From Agrocybe praecox (taxonomy: Eukaryota > Basidiomycota > Agaricomycetes > Agaricales > Agrocybaceae): a stretch of 64,000 nt of DNA. The stretch's first letter is position 1, and every line of letters begins with the position of its first letter. The position numbers and the translations under genes are program-made. The notes beneath the pieces are model-generated. The model had not been told where the DNA came from. It searched no databases and saw only the letters and a program-made list of their open reading frames with translations. Below, piece by piece: positions 42,801-52,839 of the stretch. The stretch covers positions 1 to 64,000 of the forward strand of contig CAXHKQ010000211.1 in the NCBI GenBank assembly GCA_964017145.1. Reading direction: 5' to 3'.

Positions 42801-43643
42801 GCTCGTACGGCAGCTGAAAAGTACCGAGTAGCCAGGGCAGCGAGACTTTCCCTCAGTGGGCCAGGCGACTGGGAGAGAGCCCTTCAACCACTCAACGACG
42901 CCGATATTCGTGGCTACCAAGATCCTGAACGACTCCGTCCCAAGACTGGACGCAAAGGCGTGCTCGAGGATGACCAGGTAGAAGCGCCTTTGCCTGAAGA
43001 AGATTCAGAATTCGACCTTCTCAACCAGCAGCGCGATCGCCGCAACGGCACTGGTGAAACTCGTCGAGCTCTCTCCTGGATCTGGACAAGCGCGAATTCA
43101 ATCAGTCCCGAAGACGAAAGGGACGACATCCTTATGTCTGAGTGGGCAAAGAGTCGAGCGCGGAGCATGCGAGCAAAAGAGGAGGTCTCCCTCCTGAAAG
43201 AAGAGATGAATCGCGTGATGGAGTTTCTAAGATGGAAATCCAACTGGTGGACTCAGCAGAAAGATCGCAGACAAGGGATCTCCAAGGAGCTGGCCGAGGG
43301 ATTGACAGCATACGCTCTGAACCAGTCCGACCTTCAGAGTAATCTTGCTGTGCACTTCAAGAAGATGTGGGAGAAGCCCCTTTCTCCTGCTCAAGACAAC
43401 CCTGCTGAAAACTCTTCCGCCAACTTCACGACGCACAGCAATTCTTCGCGGCCAGCAAACATACCCGAACCCCGTAGCTCTGCAGAAGAACAAGACCCAC
43501 TGGTTGTGGAAGTGGAAACAACAGTGCAAGGTGGCGGATACGACGACAACAACGACAACGACAACGAGCTCCTAGATGGCAGTGGCGACGAATACAGCGA
43601 CGAAGAGGTCGACGGGGACGTGTACAACTCAGACGATGAGTGA
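39812..43643 (+). pseudogene. KDZ transposase (Kyakuja-Dileera-Zisupton family), probably inactivated
   Basis: Eight exons: 39812-40117, 40171-40407, 40469-41028, 41078-about 41244, about 41309-41454, 41518-42092, 42145-42287, 42335-43643; roughly 1,150 residues. The N-terminal Cys cluster of KDZ proteins is in exon 2 (CSDCIARHVESPG, CEECMIPDITCSVCC, HIQHPFHKIE). The RNase H-fold core has LKSLGLKLQLNHSGTFC, ICMDANFRLKNQ (first Asp), TGVNMAVCGRSEM, LHKGERYSNMDYIFGSAL, ISYDVACQWF (second Asp) and CPERVWGPHNPLG with a candidate catalytic Glu. The C-terminus is charged and ends in an Asp/Asn run. Lesions: intron 2 begins AT instead of GT, TGA at 40493-40495 is in frame, and exon 4/5 has no good in-phase GT..AG site. 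It would have been the enzyme that moved the element. Confidence 0.88.
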
Positions 43644-44328
43644 ACGTCATTCCTTCTATGGTTCCTGAATGTCTGCCGGTGCTTTTGTATGTCATTTTTT
43701 GGTCATTTTGTTTGCTATCTCGTGCTTTATTTGTCTCTCAATACTTGCTGTACCACTTTAACTCTATACACACACAATGCTATCCCTCTTTTGACGCGCG
43801 AATTTAACGAGTGATGTAGAATAATTGTTTCTATAAAAATATCCACCAATTCTGGCACAGTGAGAACCCCGGTTATTCGAAGATGCTGGAGAGGCTGTGT
43901 TATAAATGATGTCATAAGCCGATCTTGTTCTATAAATGTAGATCACTAATTTTAATTTTGGTTTGCGCTAAATTTGGATTGACAAAAGCGTCATCCGGTT
44001 TCTCTTTCTCCAATCCATCTATTTACGCAACATTTTAGGCGCGCAAAGAGCTGGAATAGGTAGATAAATATATTTAAAACATATATTTCTTCTTTTCAAC
44101 ACCGAAAAGCCGCCCATGGAAAAGCTAGAAACAAAAAAAGGTCAAAACGGCCAAAAACTGCAATGTTTGCATGTGTTGTGCTAAGGCTTGGGCAGTCATT
44201 TACAAGCCGCTCCGTTCCAGCTGGCTACAGTGATGTATCAGTGCCCAAATAAGCTGTTGCCCACATGGATGTATGGCCTAAAGGTGCTTTTTGCCAGATT
44301 TGATATATAAATCTAACTGCTAAGGCTG
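43644..44328 (-). repeat. KDZ element right terminal region
   Basis: Noncoding. Inverted, diverged counterpart of 30176-30910: motif at 43989-44019 in reverse orientation, TGCAATGTTTGCATGTG, GCCCACATGGATGTAT, and terminal TAACTGCTAAGGCTG. Beyond it lie the duplicated AAGACCCC and L5 ORF1. No gene. Confidence 0.82.
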
Positions 44329-44336
44329 AAGACCCC

Positions 44337-45754
44337 ACCACAGCAACCCAGTGGGGGCAACCTCGGCGAGGCAGCCCTCATCACTCCACGACCCCCACCG
44401 CGCATGGACAAGGGGAAGCAAAGGGAGGCCCCTCCTCCCACACAGCCTCAGAAGCCCGGACCTTCAGGGTCTGGACCCAAGAAGCCTGCCCCCAAAGCAC
44501 CGGCTGTTACGCAGCCGATGCAGCAACCCAAGGTACCGGAGACTCGGTTCGGAAGAATCATGCCACCGCTTCCTTCTTGTCAGACTGCTGGTCCGCGCAA
44601 GGGGTCATATGCCTCTTGCCTCGGCCAAGGACCGAAACAACCCGTGACCGTCGCGCAACTTGCGAAAGTCACACCTCAATTGCCTATCAGCGCAGTGGCA
44701 CAGGCAACCAATCAAAATGCAGCGGGGCCGACGAAGTCGCGAAAGCGCAAGTCGCGCAAGTCGCAACTCCCCTCCTTCATCGCTGGAGGACCGTCGAGAA
44801 GACAGGTTCTCATACAGTTTGAAAGCGCAATCCCAACTTGCGACTTCAACCTATACATCGTTCGCGCCTGCCGCGCTTTGCGCGACGGGGGCTCCACACT
44901 TCAAATCCTGTCTATGGCCCCGGCCTATGCAGGATACACTCTCCACACAGATGGTGTGGCCAACGAGCGCGACCTCGAATATCTTCGAGGCCAAGCGAAC
45001 GCATCATTCAACCAGGTGGCCAATGGCACAACTGTCAGCCTACTGGTTGCCACGTTGTTCATCCGCATAGTGGATGTCCCATACTATACTGACGCCGCAA
45101 GGACATCAAGAATCACTTCCAACATAGTGCAGGGGGCCCTCAAGTCCTCTCCGCTTGGCAGCAACTTATACTTTGCACGCGAAGCACGCATAGTACACAA
45201 CTCCCCGGCTAGCACCATGGGTATGGCCTACATTGATATCTGGGACTCCAAGTCCGGTGCCCGTGCCAAACAGATCATCAACAAATCTGTTATGGTCCTC
45301 GGAAGGTGGTGCGAAATCCAACCCGCAACCACCCACACCGGTGTTCCCTTATGCCAGCGTTGCTGGCGATGGGGACACTCCGACAAAGGATGCAAGCTTC
45401 GAGCCGCATCTTGCCCACATTGTATGGGCTCGCACAGGGCAGATGAACATCGCGACATCGCCAAGTGCTGCAAAGGGAATGCGAAAGCGAACCCACCACT
45501 TGAACCCACCCCTGCTGGCCAGCCGTGCCATCACACGGCCCACTGTGTCAACTGCAAGGGGGATCACGCTGCAAACTCGTGCAAATGCAAGTTCTGGATC
45601 AACCACTTCGATCGTGCTTGGATTGATGGCAAATATGCAGAGGTTCGTTGCTTGCGACAGAATATCCGTGATCGTACTAACCCCCTCCCCGTAGCTTAAT
45701 GCGCAACGGCCTAGGCAGGGAGATTAGTATATACTCGCACAATGTAGCTAAGCA
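44337..45754 (+). pseudogene. LINE L5 ORF1, C-terminal part, and first codons of ORF2
   Basis: Continues ORF1 in frame from 30175. Open to TAA at 45697-45699 through the conserved core (VRACRALRDGG) and the zinc knuckles (CQRCWRWGHSDKGC, CPHCMGSHRADEH, CPHT-like with a His change, VNCKGDHAANSCKC). ORF2 starts at 45699 in the TAATG overlap and reads about 18 codons (MRNGLGREISIYSHNVAK) before the L6 5' UTR begins. This copy has RKSRKSQ where others have RKSQ, a small duplication. Confidence 0.88.
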
Positions 45755-45895
45755 CCTCTTCTTGACTCGTTACCACCACCATCACTTTTAGCAACTTATT
45801 GTTTTCGCTCAATCTTACTCGCTAAGTGATCGGAACTGGGTAGCAATACTCGGGTAACGACACATACGAATCGGTAAATCTACTGGTTCAATACA

Positions 45896-46369
45896 ATGGC
45901 CGAAACGCCACCAAGGGGTGCTGCAGGTACACGCCGATCTGCACCACCGACAAGCCAAGGCGCCACCCCCTCTTGCTTGCAGACCTCTGCGTCTGCGAGC
46001 CCAAGGACCACCACATCGGATGTCCCTATCAGTAGGCAGGCGACGCCAGCCCCCTCCCATGCCGACTCGGACGTCCGAGACGAGAACATGGACAATAACG
46101 ACGGTGACCAGGACTCCTCACACGACTCCCGATCCACCTCTCAACAATCCTCTTCTCGCAAGAGGGCTCGCACCGAAGGCGCACTCTCACAGGAGCAGTA
46201 CCACAAATCGACGACACACCATTCAACGGCCAAGAGGGCTTCAACGACGAAGTGGTGCAAATCTGCCATGCCCTCATGGCGACCAACCGCTGGCTGGAAC
46301 TACTAGCCAACCAGCCCGAATGCGACGAGCTCCTCTCTGGGGCTCCCGACATCCAGCATCTGGCCGAGG
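45896..46369 (+). pseudogene. LINE L6 ORF1, N-terminal part
   Basis: ATG at 45896 (MAETPPRGAAGTRRS). The Ser/Thr/Pro-rich region and SSSRKRARTEGAL are present. Near 46186 GCGCACTCTCACAGG lacks bases found in L3 (GCGCACTGCTCTCAGG), shifting the frame. The correct reading (ALMATNRWLELLANQPE) resumes in another frame until L7 interrupts at 46369. The rest follows at 48876. Confidence 0.88.
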
Positions 46370-48862
46370 TTTTTTTTTTTTTTTTTTTAATCAAAGGACC
46401 GAAGTCCCACTTATATTCCGGTGCGCGATTGCAGTCCGGTCCCTACGTTACATACAATAGCATGCTAAGCAAGATTTAATACTACGCTACGTCTGCGAGG
46501 GCGGGCAAAGGCCCGCCAAGATTGCAGACCGCCGTTACGCGGTCAGAATGTTGCTGGTTCGATGGCGCAAGCGCCATCGCAAGCGATTAAGCATTGTGGC
46601 CAGGCATCGAGCCCAGCCCACAGTCCACCCCCCACCCAGCCCACAGTCCGCACCCCACCCAGTCCGCAGTCCCCTCACGTTCCAAGTCGCATCGCCGCTT
46701 CCACTTAGCCCGAGTGCCCCCAAAGGGTCAGGCCAAAGCCCACAAACCCAGGTACCTACTGAAAGGCTCCGAACGCCCCCGCAGGGTCGGGACGAATCCC
46801 ACAAGTCCGAGTACTGAGGCGCGCGCCATTGTAGTGGCAAAAGATCCGAAGTCTGAGCAGAACATGTTCCACAGTCCGAGAAGAACATGTACCGCAGGCA
46901 GAGCCTTAGCCCAACCTGCTTATCTGACCCCTGCAGGTCGCCTGAACACAAACGCTGAGTCGTTGTCATCCAGGAATTTGATCAAATGCACCAGTAGTTC
47001 CGGTGACCGACCGTCGTGCTCGCGTATATGTTTCGTACACACTTGCAATATGTGTGCACGCGTCTGCAGGTGGTGGCCGCATTCGCATGCATGAGATTCT
47101 TGATGTTGAAGCGCTCGTAGTAAGCACCAATTGGAGCGTGATTGAGGATGCATCTCATCATCCTCGCGACGTATGGAATATGTGCGTCTTTCACTTCGCG
47201 GAGCCAAGTACCTTCTTGAAGGTACGTTGGCTCGAGTAAATCCCCGACAAGATTCTTGAGTGGCAAGAAGTTATGCCCTCGGTAATTGGGGTCTCGGAAT
47301 AGAGTCTTCCAATCCTCCTGAACTGTTTTAGTGACGACCTTTCGTACACTATCCAAGGAAGTAGCCGGGTGGTCCCCGACAGGTTCGACTTGAGCCCGAC
47401 TGATGTCATTGGCCTCTTGGTGTATCCTCCATTTCAGTTTCGATGGAACCTGAATGAAGTCTACTTTGCACGCAGCGTCTTCTTCTAGCCACGGTTGTAA
47501 GGCTCGACAGATGGCCAAGGAATGTCCTTGGCCACTATGGAGGGTGGGGTCCAATGCTCGTTTGGCCGAAGCCATTGAGTCAGTGAATATTACAATATGT
47601 TCGCAATCGTCTTGCTGGGTGGCAAGGACAATCGCTGAGCGGATGGCAAAGAGTTCTGCGTCAGGAGCAGTCACTCGTCCAGCAGGATGTGATATGGTGT
47701 GAGTCCGTTCATGTCCCCGGTATAGTAAGGCAGTCGAGACCGCCTGTCGTTGTATGTTGTTCGGCACCGAAGCGTCGACCGCGCAATACACCGTTGTTTC
47801 TTGGTCTTGTGCTTCACGGAGCACTTGATTAAGACCTACGCAAACTGCATCTGCTGCCTCGTCGTCAGTAGGGCACGGTTCGAATGTCAATCGGTCGTTG
47901 AATAAATCCAATAACCTGTTTCCAGGGCGGGCCTCTGTCGCGACTGGCGAGAAAGACTCTGTGAGTTCAGGGAGATGATGGTCTATCTCCATGAGGGCCC
48001 CCCCTACCTTTGCTTTCTGGGCAGGGGTGAGGCTTGAAATTGCTGACGAATGAACTTCAGCCCGCTTGTGATGCTCTTGTGACAAAAGCGACCTAAGTGG
48101 ATGAGTGTCTGATAACATAGCAGCTCGGTAGTTAGACCGACCGCCTAGTTTCTTCAGATGAAGGTGGACAGGGATGAGGCCCGCGAGGGCCTCAACCCCA
48201 CCTGTGGGGGAGGTGCGAAATGCGCCTGTAATCCAAAGTGCCGCTTTATGCTGCATCTTGCGTAGGTCTTTGAGAGCTCCCTTGGATCTGGAGCCTTCGA
48301 AGTACCACAGTCTGTACCCGTACGTTGCGATTGGTAGGACGCACGCACGGTATAGCAGTCGTTTCTCCTTGGGATGGAGACCACGAGTTGAGCTTCCAAG
48401 CATTTTCATGGCTTTCACCGATGATAATGACTTGGTAGAATAGAACCGCACATGCTCCTTGAAAGTGAGCTTGCGGTCGAAGTAGAAGCCCAAGTAGCGC
48501 CAGACGTGCTTAGGGTGAAGAGGTGTGTCACCCGTGTAAGGGGCATATCTGAGATCGAGAGGTGGCGGGTCGTAGTTATGTGACCAGTCGAAGCATGCGT
48601 ATTCGGATTTGTTGTGTTCAAGAATGAGTCCGATTGCGGTGAAGAGTCGAAGGAGGACTGTATAAGCAGCCACTAAAGTGACCGTGTTCTCCTGGAGGGT
48701 TTTGGCTTGGGCAATACAAGTGCCATCGTCCACGTAGGATAGAAGTGATGTCTTGCGAGATATCTCTTCCATATGGTATAGTTTCATCACCGGGGCAATG
48801 TATAGTGCTGAGAGGACGGGGGACAGGGCGGAGCCCTGTCCTACGCCGACATCCGCCTGCCA
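46370..48862 (-). mobile_element. LINE copy L7, antisense and 5' truncated, inside L6
   Basis: A minus-strand LINE with its poly(T) at 46370-46388 and UUCG hairpin (GGACCGAAGTCC near 46397). Its 3' UTR (46389-46919) carries all three hairpins. It is truncated in the RT palm (WQADVGVGQGSALS at 48861 downward) and flanked by a perfect 13-bp duplication, so it is a clean target-primed insertion. Confidence 0.95.
46920..48862 (-). pseudogene. LINE L7 ORF2 fragment: RT palm to RNase H
   Basis: No start codon of its own; begins in GVGQGSALSPVLSALY. YVDDGTC (catalytic), the RT thumb region, RNase H (CAVDASVPNN, DAELFAIR, FTDSMAS, HQEANDIS) are open. Near 47098 one base is missing (AACATCAAGAATC for AACATTCAAGAATC), so the C-terminal Cys/His cluster (HACECGHHLQTRAH) is read in another frame, which ends at 46920. 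A block KDAHIPYVARMMR differs from the GELVTLVARMNR of the other copies. Confidence 0.9.
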
Positions 48863-48875
48863 CATCTGGCCGAGG

Positions 48876-50371
48876 TAATGTTCGACATTGCCGCGAACGC
48901 CAGGCGAATCCGCGCCCTCCGATCCTTCGACGATACAGGGGGCGACATGCAGATCAACAACTCTAGTCAGCCAATGACCGGAGATTGGTCAGGAATAGTG
49001 GAGGACCCAAAGACCCCACCCCAACAACCCAGTGGGGGCAGCCTTGGCGAGGCAGCCCTCATCACTCCACGACCCCCACCGCGCACGGACAAGGGGAAAC
49101 AAAGGGAGGTTCCCCCTCCCACACGGCCTCAGAAGCCTGGACCTTCAGGGTCTGGGCCCAAGAAGCCTATTCCCAAAGCACCGGCTATTACACAGCCGAT
49201 GCAGCAACCCAAGGTGCCGGAGACTCGATTCAGAAGAATCGTGCCACCGCTTCCTTCTCGACAGACCGCTGGTCCAGGCAAGGGGTCATACGCCTCTCGC
49301 CTCGGCCAAGGACCGAAACAACCCGTGACCGTCGCGCAACTCGCAAAGGTCACACCTCAATTGCCTATAAGCGCAGTGGCACAGGTAACCAATCAGAATG
49401 CAGCGGGGCCAACGAAGTCGCGAAAGCGCAAGTCGCAGCTCCCCTCCTTCGTCGCTGGAGGACCGTCGAGAAGACAGGTCCTCATACAGTTTGAGAGCGC
49501 AATTCCAACCTGCGACTTCAACCTCTACATCGTTCGCGCCCGCCGCGCTTTGCGCGACGGGGGCTCCACACTCCAAATCCTGTCCATGGCCCCGGCCTAT
49601 GCAGGATACACTCTCCACACAGACGGTGTGGCCAACGAGCGGGATCTCGAATATCTTCGAGGTCAAGCTAACGCATCATTCAGCCAGGTGGCCAATGGCA
49701 TTACTGTCAGTCTACCGGTCGCCACATCGTTCATCCGCATAGTGGATGTCCCGTACTACACTGACGCCGCAAGGACATCAAGAATCACTTCCGACATAGT
49801 GCAGGGGGCCCTCAAGTCCTCTCCGCTAGGCGGAAACTTATACTTTGCACGCGAAGCGCGCATAGTACACAATTCTCCAGCCAGTACCATGGGTATGGCC
49901 TACATCGACATCTGGGACTCTAAGTCCGGTGCCCGCGCCAAACAGATCATTAACAAATCTGTTATGGTACTCGGAAGGCTGTGCGAGATTCAACCCGCCA
50001 CCACCCACACCGGTGTACCCCTATGCTGGCGATGCTGGCAATGGGGCCATTCTGACAAAGGATGCAGACTACGAGCTGCATCCTGCCCCCACTGTATGGG
50101 CCCGCACAGGGCAGATGAACACCGCGACATCGCCAAGTGCTGCAAAGGGAACGCGAAAGCGAACCCACCACTTGAACCCACCCCTGCTGGCCAGCCGTGC
50201 CCTCACACGGCCCACTGTGTCAACTGCAAGGGGGACCATGCTGCGAACTCGCGCAAATGCAAGTTCTGGATCAACTGCTTCGATCGTGCCTGGATTGATG
50301 GCAAATATGCAGAGGTTCATTGCTTGCGACAGAATATCCACGATCGTACTAACCCCCTCCCCATAGCTTAA
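48876..50371 (+). pseudogene. LINE L6 ORF1, C-terminal part
   Basis: Open frame from the end of the L7 insertion to TAA at 50369-50371. It has the conserved core (VRARRALRDGG, LQILSMAPAYAGYTLHT) and zinc knuckles (CWRCWQWGHSDKGC, CPHCMGPHRADEH, CPHTAHCVNCKGDHAANSRKC). The first knuckle has CWRCW for CQRCW. The stop overlaps the ORF2 ATG as TAATG. It is cut off from its N-terminal part by L7. Confidence 0.88.
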
Positions 50372-52588
50372 TGCGCAACGGCCTAGGCAGGGAGATTAGT
50401 ATATACTCGCACAACGTAGCTAAGAAATATGATTACCTACATGTGTTACTCGAGACGTTAATCGATACGGTTGATGTCATCTTTGTACAAGAACCGCCCT
50501 GGCGGATTATAAGACAGGCGCCCTCCTCATCTAATAAGGAGGGTGATAACATTGTTGGCGCGCCTATGCATCCTGCATGGTTGTATATGGTACGCCCCCC
50601 GGAAAACGAGGAGATACCTCTCCGAGTCATGGCATATGTGTCAAAACGACTCGAGAGGCTCCGCCCTTGGATGAGGCGAGATCTTATTGATCATCGCGAC
50701 ATCTTGGTCCTCTCACTGTTTCAAGGCAACGAGACATATAACTTCATGAATGTATATTCAGATGAAGGCAGTACAGTGATTCGGTTCTTATAGGACCACG
50801 TCGACGAACTACCCCACTTCCACTATATGGGAGGCGACTTTAACACTCATTCGAGAATATGGGACCCCAATGTCACATATCATCGGTGGGATGCCATAGC
50901 GCTACTAGACATAGCCGCTGAACTTGACCTAGAATGGACAGAACCATCCAATCCGGGTCCCACATTTATTTCCAACAATCCAGACCTTCGGCCATCGGTC
51001 ATAGATCTGGTATTCCGCGGGATAGCTGAGTCAGCGAGAAGTCGCGTCACTCGTGCACAGGAACATCAGGGGCGAACGGATCGCATACCGTTGATAGCTT
51101 CTGCCAAACTAGCGGATGACATCGAAGATGTGATCCGCTTCACAATCACAAAGGGCTCCGACGCTTACAAAGCGTGGAAGACCGAGCTGCCCGGGAAAGT
51201 CGCTGCCATAGAGGTAGAATGTCTTGAAACCAGGGATGATATTGAGCGAGTGGCGCAAGCCCTCGCTGACATCTTTACTGCTGCGTGGGATGCCCATGCA
51301 AAGGAGACCCGAATCACAAAGCACTCGAAACCATGGTGGAATGAAGAGTGCACAAATTCGCTTCCTGCATATCGTCTGGATAAGACCGACGAGAAGTGGA
51401 AAGCATTTCGCAAAACCGTTAAGGATGTCAAGCGCGACTTCTTTGAACTTCAGATCACAGAAATTGCATATACCAACAGACGCCCATGGGACCTAATGGA
51501 GTGGGTCAAACAGCGCAAGTTGCCCGCCTGTGAAGCTATCCAATACCAAGGACAGCCCTGCCACGGAATGGACTCCCTGTGGGATGCCCTCCATAACACC
51601 TACAACTCGGCCTCCGGCCGAGTGGTAGATCTTACAGTGCTAGATCCCCTCCCTACTCTTCAGGAAAGGGACTGGCCCCCATTTTCCAAGTTAGAACTGG
51701 ATGAGGCGCTAGCGTCTTGTTCAAGTCTCTCCTCCCCAGGCCCTGACCATGTGTCTTGGCCAGTTCTCAAAGAAGTTGTGAAGCAGCTTGCTGCTTCACA
51801 ACTTCTTATCGACCTAGCCAACGCCTGCATTCGTGTTGGGCATTGGCCGAGGCACTTTAAGGGATCGACCTCGGTCATCATACTGAAGCCGGGCAAACCT
51901 ACATACTCAGACCCCAAAGCATTCCGGCCTATTGTGCTGTTGAACACCACGGGGAAACTCATTGAGAAGATGATCTCCAATTGTCTTCAATACGACATGA
52001 TCAAGTTTGACCTTGTTCATCCTAACCAAGTCGGTGGAGTGTGTCAGCGCTCAACCGAAGACACAGGGTTGTACCTTACCCATCTGATTCGCACCGGGTG
52101 GACTAAGGGACTCAAGACCAGTGTTGTCGCATTCAACATTGCCCAGTTCTTCCCATCTCTTAACCATGACATGCTCAAGGCAATACTCAGGAAACAGGGG
52201 TTCTCGCCACTTGTGGCACGGTTCTTCTCATCCTACCTCGTCGACCGATTCACCTCATACAGGTGGAATTCGTTCACATCCGACCCCCGGCAGGCGGACG
52301 TCGGCGTGGGACAGGGCTCTGCCCTGTCTCCCGTCCTCTTAGCATTATACATCGCTCCGGTGATGAAGTTATACCATATAGAAGAGATATCTCGCAAGAC
52401 ACCACTTCTATCCTATGTGGACGACGGCACATGCATTGCCCAAGCCAAGACCCTCCAGGAGAACACGGTAACCCTCGTGGCTGCCTATGCAGTCCTCCTT
52501 CAACTCTTCACTGCCATCGGACTCATCCTTGAACACAACAAGTCTGAATATGCATGCTTCGACCGGTCGCACAACTACGACCCGCCAC
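50371..52588 (+). pseudogene. LINE L6 ORF2, first part (EN, RT), interrupted by copia C
   Basis: EN is open from ATG 50371 to a TAG at 50791-50793, where other copies have CAA or CAG (Gln). The frame resumes at once (GGDFNTHSRIWDP from 50827). The RT region follows with AFNIAQFFPSLN (Asp to Asn at the first catalytic Asp position) and YVDDGTC near 52419. The frame meets copia C at 52589 and ends in LTR sequence at 52614. The Asp-to-Asn change would kill RT even without the other lesions. Confidence 0.9.
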
Positions 52589-52839
52589 TATTGAGCGCAG
52601 TATATGATAAGTAGAGAATAAAGATATTAGAATAATTATAAGATGTACTCTACAATGAGCTTTTATACCTATCTACATAATATACTACATTACTAATACT
52701 ATTTAATGTCCGAGATATTGATAAGAAGATTAGTAAGAAATCTATAATCTACATTCTATGTTACGAGCGAGTCCGTGAGTGATTAGTAATCGCTCGGTTA
52801 GCATGGTCTGTGCACTGCCCGGCCATTACTCGTTCAACA
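52589..52839 (-). repeat. Copia C 3' LTR
   Basis: On the minus strand starts TGTTGAACGAGTAATGGCC and ends GCGCTCAATA. The last 14 bases of the gag-pol frame, including its stop, lie inside it. The polypurine tract (CCAAGGGGGAG on the minus strand) abuts it. Confidence 0.94.

Larger units (their letters stand above)
30176..44328. mobile_element. KDZ-class DNA transposon carrying TET/JBP, HMG-box and other genes
   Basis: A 14,153-bp insertion in L5 ORF1, flanked by the perfect 8-bp repeat AAGACCCC. The left end begins ACCTCTAGCAGTTA; the right end, read inward, CAGCCTTAGCAGTTA. Diverged inverted repeats extend about 340 bp (ATACATCCACATGGGC, CATATGCAAACATTGCAG, GATGGAT-18 nt-ATGACG). Contents: HMG-box gene (minus), possible viroplasmin-like gene (plus), a 100-codon gene (minus), TET/JBP dioxygenase (minus), KDZ transposase (plus). 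KDZ elements linked to TET/JBP and divergent HMG proteins were described by Iyer and colleagues in basidiomycetes; 8-bp duplications are known for Zisupton. The left TIR may lack one base, or the first C is shared with the duplication. Confidence 0.93.
26189..45754 (+). mobile_element. LINE copy L5, split by a foldback element and by the KDZ transposon
   Basis: LINE pieces at 26189-26322 (5' UTR), 29546-30175 (end of 5' UTR, ORF1 N-terminal part) and 44329-45754 (rest of ORF1 and the first codons of ORF2). Joined, they align to L3 without gaps across both insertion points apart from the 8-bp duplications CTGGTTCA (26315-26322 and 29546-29553) and AAGACCCC (30168-30175 and 44329-44336). ORF2 stops after MRNGLGREISIYSHNVAK at the 5' end of L6, so the 3' two thirds are missing. 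Confidence 0.9.
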
